From Larus michahellis (lineage: Eukaryota; Chordata; Aves; Charadriiformes; Laridae): a DNA stretch of 64,000 bases. The translations under genes were made by a program, and so were the position numbers. Of this stretch, positions 1-26,400 are shown piece after piece (the first letter of the stretch is position 1; each line of letters starts with the position of its first letter). The notes under the pieces were generated by a model. The model saw nothing but the letters and a program-made list of their open reading frames with translations. It did not search any database and had not been told where the DNA came from. The DNA is taken from positions 6,116,201-6,180,200 of the forward strand of contig NC_133913.1 in NCBI RefSeq assembly GCF_964199755.1, in the 5' to 3' direction.

Positions 1-15453
<15,453 letters not shown>

Positions 15454-15477
15454 GAGCGACCCCCGGGGCGACGGCGG

Positions 15478-15519
15478 CTACCGGCACCGCGCGCGTCCGC
15501 CCCCGCGGCGCGCGGCCAT
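15478..15519 (-). other. upstream ORF in the MEIOC 5' leader
   Basis: A 13-codon ORF (MAARRGGGRARCR, stop TAG) starts at 15519 in a near-perfect Kozak context, GCCATGG. It ends 24 bases before the proposed MEIOC ATG and is in the same frame. If the transcript starts upstream of 15519, ribosomes would meet this ORF first, and the main ATG has a weaker context. It is seen directly in sequence; use in cells is inference, since the transcription start could lie between the two ATGs. Confidence 0.45.
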
Positions 15520-15850
15520 GGCGGGCCGCCTGAGGCGACGGGCGGCCGTTAGCCTCGCGCCAGGGCCAACGGCCGCCCCGCCCTGCGCGCGCGCCAGGAG
15601 ATTGGCCAAGCCCTGAGCCGCCTGACCAATGAGAAGCCGCCCGGCTCCCTCGCACCTTCCCGCGCCGCGTGACCCTCGCGGTGCTCCACGCGGTCACGAG
15701 ACATCGAGATCCCACAGCCGGTATCATGGCAACAGAGCTTTATTTCTATTGGCCCCTGTCCGCCAACGCCACCCAATGAAAAAATCGCGTCTCTCGCCCC
15801 TCCCGCCAATGAGGGGCCGCGGGGGCGTTGTTCACCCGGAGACAGCGCCG
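15520..15850 (-). promoter_or_regulatory. MEIOC CpG-island promoter with five CCAAT boxes
   Basis: GC-rich sequence immediately upstream of the MEIOC leader. It holds five NF-Y-type boxes: ATTGG at 15601 and 15748, CCAAT at 15626, 15773 and 15806. There is an E2F-like TTCCCGCG at 15657-15664 and a TCCCGC just before the last CCAAT; E2F6-type sites are common in germline genes silenced in somatic tissue. No TATA box is evident. The transcription start is inferred, and the same island could also fire toward the plus strand. Confidence 0.6.
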
Positions 15851-15939
15851 CGGCTGTTGTGGCGGTCGCGGCCCGGAGCCGGAGCCTCCGCTGGGAGCCG
15901 CGGGGGCGGCGCCGTCCCTGCTGCTCTGTCAGGGCAGGA

Positions 15940-16085
15940 CCCCGCCACCCCCTCAGGCACCATCGCCTCTGGGCCCCGCCATCCCCCGACCCGGTCACCT
16001 CCTCAGGCCCCGCCACCCCCGGGCCTCGCCACCCCCAGACCCTGTCACCCCCTCAGGCACTGCCACCCCCGGGCCCTGTCGGCGA
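15940..16085. repeat. imperfect GC-rich tandem repeat
   Basis: Degenerate units built on CGCCACCCCC, CCCTCAGGC and GGGCC(C/T) recur several times within about 145 bases. This repeat, not coding selection, accounts for the long overlapping ORFs of 110-230 codons in this area. Confidence 0.55.
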
Positions 16086-16385
16086 GGCTGCCTTCAGCTG
16101 CCACCACCCCGGCTCCACACCAGGACCCGGGGCCAAACCACCCCGCAGCCCTGTGCATCACCCACGGGATCAAGAGGAAACCTGCGTTACCCATCACAGG
16201 TGACAGAGCGCGTCCCCAGCCCTGCGGCGGGGCCTGCCGGGCTGACCCCCTGTTGGCAGCCAGCGGCCGAGGCTGCCCTCCAGCCGCGGGGCCGCCGGGG
16301 TGGGGGGAGAATCCATAGGGAACCTGGTGGAAGAGGGAGCCCAGCTCAACAGCAGGGTGGTGGCGATGCCAGCCCTTCTGTCCTT

Positions 16386-16512
16386 AGAATCATAGAAGGG
16401 TTTGGGTGAGAAGGGACATTTAAAGGCCATCCAGTCCAGCCCCCCGCCATGGGGACATCTCCAACTGCAGCAGGTTGCTCAGGGCCCCATCTCATTGTTG
16501 CTGCTGGGTTAG
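16386..16512 (-). repeat. CR1 LINE 3' fragment
   Basis: Antisense CR1 end: starts with AATCATAGAAGGGTTTGGG and continues with GAAGGGACATTTAAAGG, CATCCAGTCCAGCCCCC and GCAGGTTGCTCAGGGCCCC. It is an old, diverged copy about 125 bases long. Confidence 0.8.
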
Positions 16513-18932
16513 ATGCTCTGCCAAGCATATGAATATTGCTGTTTTCACTAAAAAGGCCCAAGGAAAACCTAAAAGCCCTGAAACCAAACCATACTCCTCT
16601 TGTCACTTCTAAAGCTATTTTGCTTTTTAGTCCTTTTTTTTTCTTTTTTGCCTTTTTTTTGCCTTTCAGTTCTCAAGCTATTTTGATTTTCACTTCCCAA
16701 GCTATTTTTACGGAATCTAGGGACATCTCTATTTGGGCAGATAAAGGCGGCACACAGATAACTTCATGCCGATAGAGGCATACATTTCTTTATGAATTGC
16801 AGGCACTTGCGATGTGATACATCTCCTTTATTTCCCGTTGCTAGCTAGCCTCTGGGCTTGTTATTCCCTTACTTCCAGCCAGCGGGTGACAGGAAGGTTT
16901 TGGGGGCGAGCCCACAGGGCCAGATCCTGCCTGGTGCTCCTTCCTAAACCCCTAAAACCCACCCTGCCTGCCTGGGGGGCCAGGATGCAGGTGTTATGTC
17001 TGCTGGAGGTGTCACTCGAGGAGATTGCGGGCACACAGAGGGGTTGGCAGCGAGGGTCTCGGCTCCACAGCGGGCACTGTGTCCCTGCTCCATCCCTCGC
17101 TCCCTGCCCCAGGGAGGCACCGGCTGTGGGGCAGAGCTTTGGGACAAGCCTGGTGAGGGCACCAGCCTGGTTCAGAGCCTTGTGCCCAAAGCTCCTTGAG
17201 GTGCAGTGCTGTCACCCAGGGAAACAAGTGGTGGCTGGAACTCAGGCCCAAGCCAGTGTAGTGCCTGCTTTGGTCCCAGATCAGAAGACGAACCGGCGCT
17301 ACCATCGCATTTGGTTTGGGCAGCTTTGCTTTGCTTCTTTTTCCCCTTTGAAACAGTGAAATACCATTTTTTCCCCTTTGAAACGGGTGAGTCTGGCTGC
17401 TCCAGCCTCACCTCAAGTCACTGTTTTCCCCACAAATTCAGACATTGTATTTCCAGCATTTGTTTCCGCAAGAGACTCATTCAAGGCCACAGCAGAGAGA
17501 GATTTGGGAAGCTCTGAGCAGTGAGAATCCCCCCCCAAATGATATCATTCAGCCGGAGTTCACTGCTGGGGGTGCAGCAGCGCCAGACTCCTCCCGGGAG
17601 GACCCTCCAGGCCAGACACCTTTGCCCGCTGCAGGGGAAAATGCTGTTTCAATGGATGCGAGTGTTCACCTGTCCGTCTCACACCTAACAGAGGCTGGGA
17701 AGCAAATCCCCACCGGCGAGAACCTCCTCGCGGTTACCTGCCCAAAGCCGAGGGGTTATTTGCAATATTTAACAACCACTTTTCAGAGATGTTTCCCTGG
17801 TGCGGTGATTTCTGTCGGGGACAGAGAAACTCTGCTCAGCTGCGGTGCAAGGAGGAAGAACATGGTCTCACTGGGGGAAACTAAATTCTTGCACTGTTTA
17901 GAACTGCGCACAACAGACTTAGGTTATCAACCCAATTTCTTTATCCGTACTCTGTTCCGAGGTACATCCATAGCCTGGGGTATCAACCACTTTTGGCAAC
18001 TGCATTCAAGTGCCCCCCAGTTTTCTGTGAACTTGGCATTCCCCTCTGGGTTACAGCTGATGTTGCTACCTGATAAGGCAGCAAACTGGCAGTTAAGATC
18101 GATATTAATATTTTATTTTGTTGTCAAAGCCCTGTGCAGGAAGCTGATGTAACAAGTTGCTAATGCGTTAAAGCTTGCTCCCCAAATTGATTTCCAGGCG
18201 GTTGCGGTCAGCTTTGGAGACAGTATTGAACTTTGCTTTGGAGCCGAAGCGTTTGCTGCCTTCCTCCCTCAAAGCAAAGTCAAGACCAAAGACTGTAATT
18301 GGACATTCATTCTCCCGCAGAACATTACACAGCTCTGTGGACAGGCTATTTTCATTTCGGCATGAGACAGTTTAGCCAATATGATCTGTTGCTCTCAAGA
18401 GCGAAGCACTATTTCAACCAACCCAAATCCCAGGAGTGGGTCCCCACATGGACCCATATCCAGGGGTCTGGCTGCAAACCCTCAGTAAGTGCTCGGACGG
18501 GACCAGGCTGTGCCAGCTCCGTGTAGGAGCAAGAGCTGCAGTGGGCAGAGACCCCACTGCATGAGCGAAGGCCCAGCAAAGGCCTTTAGAAGCCCCCAGC
18601 CCGCCTTACCAACGCGGGAGGTTAACTCCAGGCTTTGACACGTGCTGAGAGACCGGAGTAGCAGCTCTGAGCTCCCATTAACTGGCTTTCAGGCTCGCAC
18701 ACATCTGTAATTTATAGCGCAAAGTGTAAAACCATACCATTAGTATAAGCCAGGCACTGTTGAATGAAAAGCCACTTCAGAAAGAAAGGTAAGCCATTGG
18801 ATGTACTATTGGAGGAGGCCACAGCACCACCCCATTTAAAGGAACGGATGTATTGATGCACTGCCCATTTGGAGCACTTCCACAGATTTAAAGTCCCTTT
18901 TTTTCACCCACAAAGCACTTGTTATATTCCTA
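16513..18932. other. MEIOC-NSF intergenic spacer
   Basis: No recognised gene. It contains T-rich patches near 16,630-16,660 and 17,335-17,380, where a TTTTTCCCCTTTGAAAC motif occurs twice about 30 bases apart. A plus-strand ORF of 235 codons spans 17445-18152 and has no motif or family I recognise; see findings. Confidence 0.5.
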
Positions 18933-19243
18933 CAGGAAAGCTGGGGAGGGATTCTGGATCAGGGAGTGGAGTGATAGGTCGAGGGATAACAGTTTTAAAC
19001 TGGAAGAGGGGAGATTTAGGTTAGTTATTAGGAAGAAATTTTTCCCTCTGAGGGTGGTGAGCCCCTGGCCCAGGTTGCCCAGAGAAGCTGTGGCTGCCCC
19101 ATCCCTGGAGGGGTTCAAGGCCAGGTTGGATGGGGCTTGGAGCAACCTGGGCTGGTGGGAGGTGTCCCTGCCCAGGGCAGGGGGTGGCACTGGGTGGGCT
19201 TTAAGGTCCCTTCCCACCCAAACCGTTCTGTGATTCTGTGATT
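18933..19243 (+). repeat. CR1 LINE 3' fragment
   Basis: 5'-truncated CR1 of about 310 bases, from AGGAAAGCTGGGGAGGGA to the 3' end TTCTGTGATTCTGTGATT. It shares the GTTGCCCAGAGAAGCTGTGG block with the copies at 1530 and 30469 and is close to them in sequence. Confidence 0.92.
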
Positions 19244-20099
19244 ATCGTTTAGAAAATTATTCTCTCACCCAATGACACCTCCCCCCCGAGGAAGGAGAAT
19301 TGGGAAAAAACAAAGAAACCTGAGGGTTGAAATATAATCAGGTTTCATAGAATAAGGCTAGATAATTAACCTTAGTAACACCAAAGAACCAATACTGATG
19401 CCGATACCGATATAAAATAAACAAGGGTTATACTCAGCCCATTCCATCCCAGGAAGCCGTGCGCTCCCAGCAGTGACAGCCAATGTGGGGCTTCGGGAGG
19501 AGGGGAAGGGCTCGTGGCTCCTGCGTTCTCTGGATCCCAGCCACCAAGGGGGAGAGAGAACTCCTCAGCAGACATCCTAATCTATACTGTGACGGTCATG
19601 CTACAAAATAACCCTGTTGGCAGCTTGGGGCAAGTGCCCAGGCCAGCTCCTCCACAGCCCTCCACCTGGAAGGCTTGAAAACACCGAGACCTTGAAAGCC
19701 ACATGCCAGAGCTGGCTGTAAAGTAAATATTTTCACACATTCAGACACTAGAGCCTTCTAAGAGCGCGGTTTTCCCACGCATTAGAAGAGACCTTACTGA
19801 AAAGTAAATTGCTGACAGAGGAATCAGCCCCGTGCGGCTCAAGCCAGGGCAGCACCGCAAACCCGCTCACCGGAGGCTGTGCGGGGGCCCGGCGGCGTGA
19901 GGGTCTCCCGGCCCTGAGGGGCCCGTGCTGCTGGCAGGGCCCTGCCCAGGGCTCGTCCCCGCGCCCCGCTCACACCGCGGGGCTCAGCCCCGGCCTCCGC
20001 CCCTTCCCTCAGGGCAAACCCCGGCCCGCCCAGCCCGAGGCCGGTGCCCTCACGGCGCTACCAGAGGCCGGGATCGCCCCATCCGCAGCTCCCACCCGC
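19244..20099. other. spacer upstream of the NSF promoter
   Basis: Unremarkable sequence to about 19,800, then the NSF CpG island begins. The long plus-strand ORF starting at 19809 runs through GC-rich promoter, exon and intron sequence and is not a gene. Confidence 0.6.
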
Positions 20100-20444
20100 C
20101 GTGAGGAGAACCGCGGCTCCGCCCACACCGCCCCGCGCGCCGCCCCACCGGCCAATCCCAATGCGCTCCCCGCTGACGTACCGCAGAACGCCCTCCCCCC
20201 CCGCTGCCAGGCCAATGGGCGGGCAGTGCCGGGAGGCGGTCGTCAGTGCCTGGGCGCGGTGAGCGGAACGGCCAATCCGGGGGCACCGGCCGTGCAGGGG
20301 GCAGGACCGCCCCGCCCCTCAGGGACCCGCTCCGCCCCTCCGCGGCGCCTGCGCTGCACCGCCCCCTGGCGGCGGCGGGGCGGGACCGTGGCTGCGGCGC
20401 GGCTGTCGGGCGGCGCGGCGCTGCGGGCCGGGTGCAGCGGCAAG
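20100..20444 (+). promoter_or_regulatory. NSF CpG-island promoter and 5' leader
   Basis: Very GC- and CpG-rich sequence just upstream of the NSF ATG. Three GGCCAAT boxes lie in the same orientation with CCAAT starting at 20152, 20212 and 20272, exactly 60 bases apart. A CRE-like TGACGTA is at 20174-20180 and several GC boxes (CCCGCCCC type) follow. No TATA box is seen, as expected for a housekeeping gene. The exact start of transcription cannot be read from sequence. Confidence 0.7.
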
Positions 20445-20456
20445 ATGGCGGGGCGG
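20445..20456 (+). CDS. NSF: NSF exon 1 coding part (MAGR)
   Basis: ATG in good context (AAGATGG) at the 3' edge of the CpG island, encoding Met-Ala-Gly-Arg, followed by donor GTAAGT. The residues and phase agree with the known NSF N terminus. The following intron is about 14 kb. Confidence 0.95.
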
Positions 20457-23400
20457 GTAAGTGGGAGGGGGGGACGGGGACCCGGACCCTTCCCGCCCTG
20501 CCGCTACCTCCCCCTCCGCTTCGGCTCCTCGCTGGGCGCTGGGGCGCTTCGGTGGCTTCTCGCAGCCCCGCTGACGGGGTGGTCGTTCAGCCCTGGGGGG
20601 GTGGGGGGTCCCCCCGTGGGTGCTGTGAGGCTGTGGCGACCCCCTCAGCGGTGTGGGGTCCCCTGAGGGTGCTGTGAGGCCGGGGAGGCCCCTCTCCCTG
20701 TGAGGCAGGAGTGTCGGGTCCCCCAGGGGTGGCGTGGGGCTGAGGTGATGTGGCGCATGGGGCAGGACTGCGGGGCTCCCTCAGGAGCACTATGAGGCCA
20801 GGGTGACCCCTCTCCCTCTGGGGCAGGATTTTAGGGTCCCCCAGGGATGCTGTGGGGCCGGGGTGGCCTCTTGGTGACGTGGGGTGTGGGGCAGGGCTGT
20901 GGGGTTCCCTCAGGAGCGCTGTGAGGCCGGGGTGAGCCCTCTCCCTGTGAGCGCGGGGCAGGATTAAGCGCTCACTAAGGGTGCTGTGAGGTTGCAGTGC
21001 CCCTGTGGGATGCAGGGCAGGATTTTAGGGTGCCCTAGGGGTGCTGCGAGCCTGGGGTCACCCCTCAGTGCTGTGGGGTGAGCTTCTAGGGCGCCCTCAG
21101 GAGCACCATGCGGCTGGGGTGACCCCTCTCCCCATGGGGTGTGGGGCAGGACCCTGGGGTCCCCTAAGGCTGCTATGAAGCCCTAGTGATCTTTGGGTGC
21201 TGCTGTGAGGATTTAGGGTGCCATAGGGGTGCTGTGAGGCTGTGGTGACCCCTCTCCCTGGGGGATGTGGAGCAGGGTCTTCTAAGGATGCTGTGAGAGT
21301 GGGGTGACCCCTTGGCGCTCTGGGATGTGGGGCAGGATTGTGGGATTCCCCGAGGGCCTCCATGAGGCTGGGGTGACTCCTGTCCCTGTGGGGTGTCTGT
21401 CAGGATTTGAGAGTCCCCTAAGGGTGCTATGAGGCTGTGGTGACCCCTCAGTGCTGTGGGATACGGGGCAGGTTTGTAGGGTTCTCTGAGGCCCTAGAGA
21501 CTCCTCTGCCCCGTGGGCACCAGCCAGCCACCCTGCTGTGGTGTGGGTCCAAATGGTGTTGAGTTCAAACACACCTTAAGGGTTGTGCAGCGATTTTATT
21601 CTGTTATTTATTTAACAAATAAAAAAATCCCTTATCGGTGATTGCTTAGATAATATCAGCAAGTGTCCTAAAAGGCCTTAAACTGTGAAGGAACAGTCTT
21701 GTCTGTCAAATCACTTTTTGTAGTGCCTTGTATGTCTCCTCTGTTTTCAGGTGTCCATCTCCGAGTGCTGCAAGGTGCAGTTAAGATTGCTCTTCTCTTT
21801 GCCATCAGCTCAGTCATGCTTAGCTGGATAACAGCTTGTGAAAGTCACATTTTTCATTAATCTCTGCTTCAGGCTGAAATTTCTGTCTTGGTCAAACAAT
21901 CCAGCGATTGAGATCTTGGGGACTGGATTCTTTTTTTCATAGTTTTTTGTGCTGTGGTTTGTCTGGTGGATGCATCGACAGATGGTGCAGTGGTGTGATG
22001 CAGAGCAGTGGAGGTTAGAGCAGTGGTGAGAAATTTGGCCCAGTGATAAGCTGTGTGTCACAGGTGAGCAGATCTGCTCGAGTGCCACCTCTAAAATGTG
22101 GCTGATTAATTGAGGAAAAAAAAAAATCACGTTTTGCAGTCTCTCTCTTGTTAAGAGCTTTTCTTTTGTCCCTGATCCAGATATGTGGTCTCTCTTTCTT
22201 TCTTGCACCTTTTTTTCTTCATCGCACCCTTTGCAGCCAACCCAGGAGAAATCTGTGTGTTTTGACTAGCTTTTTTGCAGCTTCCTGTTGCCAGAAACAG
22301 GAGCCCAGTGCTTTCATCAGTGGTAAGATCATTTTAGCCACAATCAACATCGTGCTGAGACTCCTTGTAGCCTAAACCAGTCTGGCTGCAGTGGTCTTGT
22401 CTTACACCCTGATCACTTGCTCCGCTGAGCCTTTTCAGCGTCGACAGAGAAAACTGTGTAGTTCCATGAGTTAATTTTCAGCTGCCCTCGTGTACTGGAA
22501 AGGCTCAGCAAAGGGCCTGAATGCTGGAGGTGGTGACAGGGGGTGTGGGGAGGAAGGAGAGGGGTGAGCCCGAACTTTTTCCTGCTGCTGGGAGCTTTTG
22601 TGCTACTAAACACCTGAAAAAATCTCCCTTTATTTGGCCAACTTGGAAGCCTGGCGGAGGAAAGAGGGGATTTATACAAATTTAAGAGAAAGACTGGAGC
22701 TTAATTGCCTCGTAATCTGGCAATTTGAGTGGGTGATGCTTTCCTTGGGTTATGAGGAAGCTTCCAGTGTTTTCATGATTTATCTACAAATATAATTATT
22801 GCAGAATTATCAGATTATTTAATACTGTGAAGAGAGTTCTTAAGCAAAGTGTTTAATACCGTTTTTCTGAGCTTGATCCAGTCTTGCAGTGTGTTGAATG
22901 CTGTTCACGTAAATTAACAAACGAGCTGCCTGCTCCCTCCAGCTTGCATGTGGGATAGCAGCAGCTCTGAAGAGGGCGCGGAGGTCAGGGTGAGCCAGCA
23001 GCAGCAGGCGTTCCGGATGTGACATTGGATCTATTGTGATCCTTGTCTGTATAAATAAGGAACAGTAGGTAGGAGGATGGAGGTGTGTGATATCGCTGGG
23101 TACAACAGGTGAGTCTGATCCTGGAACACTGATGCTGTTCTGTTGTCAGCATTTTTAAAAGGTGGTTAAAACTGGCGAATGGGTAGAGGAAGCTTCGGTG
23201 ACTGTTTCTGGCCTGAAAAAATGTCCTGCAATGCAATTTGGAGCTTAGCCTTTTTATTAGACCCATGTGATTTGATTTGCGTATGTATTCTTTTACCGAG
23301 AGAAATGAATCACTTTTCTGATGTAGAAGAGAGACAAAACTTTTATACCTCTAGTTATGTTTTAAATAATTTAGACAAACGATAAGCCAAATCTTATTAA

Positions 23401-26400
23401 TTGTCTAGTGCTGTTTCAGGTATATTACTCTGCTCCCTTTATTGCACTGGGGTTTCTCAATTGCAAGGAAGAGACAGTGATTAAAGGTGATTGAAATTTA
23501 TAGGAAAAATATTTTATGATGATTAGAAATAATGGTTGTTTCTGTTATAATTTATTCTGCGTCTCTCTCTGCGCGGTAATCATTAGGCACGCAAACAGCG
23601 CTCTGAGTCTTGCCAAGACATCAGCCAGTATTTACTGCAGAAGCAGGAATGGCGTAAAGCTGTCTAGCTGTGTCCGTAGTTGGTTGTGGATCCCTTGTAC
23701 TAAAACTGGACTTCTGGAAGTTAACTGGTGCTGTCTGTAGCTTCGAACCTCATTAGGAATTAGTTCTCAAAGGGATGTAGAAAGGCCAGATGATTTCTCT
23801 GCCTTGTTCCAGCCAGTGTCAAGCTGTTGATCCGGAACGGGCTGTGCCTGTACCAGATTGAAGAGCTACATAGAGAAATGGTGCAGGAGATGAAGCAGGT
23901 CTGTGTGACTGCAGCTTTTCTCTTGCAAGCTGGCAGGAGGTCTGTCTGTCTGTCTTCAGAGAGGAAATCGTGTGCTGAGTGGTGATTTGGTAACGTGGAT
24001 GTTCGTGTCTCTCAGAGACACCAGTGTTTGTTTTTTTTTTTCTTTAAGGAATATTAAAGTCTTGTAATAGCTGCAGCTTGTATAACAGTTCATGATGATT
24101 AGAAATATTGGCTGGTTTATGTAGTGTGAATGGTATAACAACCTTAATTTTTCTTTATTTGCTATTTGGGACTCATTTGGAGTGGTATTGCCATTAGCCC
24201 AGTGGTCGGAGACACTCACCTGTTTGCTTCTTGGGAGAGATTCACATCTGTATTGGGTTGGAAATGGTATTGGTTTCACTCGGGCACCAGCCGATGTTGG
24301 TTTGCCTTACAGAACTGTGCCATAACTCATCCAGAAGAGCTTGTGCCTTGAGCAGAAGATGTATTGCTCTTGAAATCAACCGTCAAATTGAGAAGTGTAG
24401 CCATAATGGGAAGGGTGGTGAAGGACAGGCTGCATCACTCCGTGTTTTGTGATGCTGAAGGTATTGCTGGACTAACGTGTGCTCTCGTGTACTCCTTCCA
24501 GTCAATGCCGGGGCAGTTTTAGGTTGGATAGTTTGGTGGAAACTTTGAAATAATGGGGGCTGGATTTTATGTTTATGGGTTAAAGCTTTGAAGTCTGATT
24601 TCTGCTAACATATGGAAGCAGCCTTCATAGATGCAGGTGTCATCAGGCAACTAAAGAAACATTTATGAATCAACTTACTTCCTTCTTGCAGTGTGGTACT
24701 GATCCTTCTATCATCACTTATCTTTTTTTAGTGTTTCCTAATATGTAGTATGACGAAATAGGGTTTTAGCAATGTTTTAGGGAAATGGGGGAAAACTAAA
24801 TCTGAATCTCTGAGATCACTTCTGCAGCTGCATACCTGTCGTGTGAAATCATCGCCAATAGACTCGTGCCCTTCTTGCAGGGCTTCTGCATTATAAAATC
24901 CGACGCTAAATTATCGAGAATAAAATTCTGACAACCCTGTGACCACGTGAGTGTGTTTGAGCATGGGATATCTGACCTTGTCATCTTTGATTAGTTTGTT
25001 GCTTGCCTTAGTTTTGCAGCAGCAGTGTGCCCAAAGCCATACGTAAAAAGACAACGCAATGGGGAGATGTCAGTGCTGCCACTCCATCTCCCGTTCTGGG
25101 GGTGCTGGTATGTCACACCTCTTATAGTGGACAGGCCAGAATGACTATGTTTTGTTATGAATTTTTCTTAGTAGGAAAAATCTGTAAAAATCGAAGAATC
25201 CTTTTAAGGATCATTTCAAGTGTGAATTTCTTAAATGTTACTTTTTTGAAAAATTTTATTCCCATAGCACAGCAAGGTCTTCTCTCTTCCTGTCCTCTGT
25301 TCTGTGTCCTGAACCTTAGAGCCCAGAGGTCATTCAGGAGAAGGCCTTGTGGTTTAGGAGATGTCTTCCCTGTAAATTTGGAGGGTGTTCTGTCATAAAA
25401 TCAGCTCTGCTTGAGTCAGCAGAAAACCTGTCCTTAGAAAATAGTCGTACTTCTATTTTGCTAAATTGCTCCTCAGGCAGGACATACTTCTCAGTGAAAT
25501 AAAGTTATGATTGATTTCTGACTTTACATGAAAATGTACCAAAAAATCTGAGAACTAAAAATAAGATCTTTGAGGCATGATTTGATCTTTTTTTTTTTGA
25601 TCCAGGTGGGAGTTGGTGGATACTGCCCAAATGCATCCAGAAGCGTAAGAGAGGGGACAGGCTTTAGGAAGCCCCGGTGCAGTGACTGCTAGCAGACCCC
25701 CGAGCAGCATGACAGATAGCGATGATCTTAGTAACTGCGTTTTTTTTTGGAGGGACAAGGTTCAGAGCGTGGTCTCCACATGACACAGTCGTTCATATAC
25801 CTGTCAGGATGCTGTCAAATCAGGGAAGTTCCCTGGCAGAGACCAGAGTTTTGTGACTCGATATCCATATTGGCCATCGTCAGAAGTTTGTTGGCCTCCA
25901 GGAATTGGAGAATTGTGTTGGAGAAGAGAAAAATTCAAGCAAGGAACACAATTGCTACAATTAATAGAAAAGCTTTCAACGCAGTATCCTATTACTCCAT
26001 CTTTGCGCCAACTGAGGATACTACTGCTTGTTAAATCAAGGCTGAATATATAGTTCTTCGGGCGCTCTCTTGTCCTGCGCTTGCACTGGTGTGCTCTTCC
26101 CTGCCTATGTGTGTCAGATGCTCAGTTCAGGAAGGTCAAATGTTTGCAGTGTAAAAAGATTTAACGCGTTCGTCTAGTCTCCTGGGATGCAATAAAGCAG
26201 TGACCGTCTGTCAAGACGTCTGGAGTAATTTATGCCCTAGAGTTGTGTCAACTTGCGTGCTTTTTGTGTAGAAAATACAGAAATACTTGCATCTTAGACA
26301 CAAACTGCTTATGACTGGGCAGCGTTTGGTACATTAGTGTTCTGGAGGAGTTTAGTGCCAGAACGCAGTGGGGTAAGCTGCAAGTATACAGGGATAGCAG

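Noticed and set aside
19809..20677. ORFs of 285 and 143 codons over the NSF promoter and first exon
   Set aside because: GC-rich promoter sequence; they run through the NSF start in the wrong frame and into the intron.
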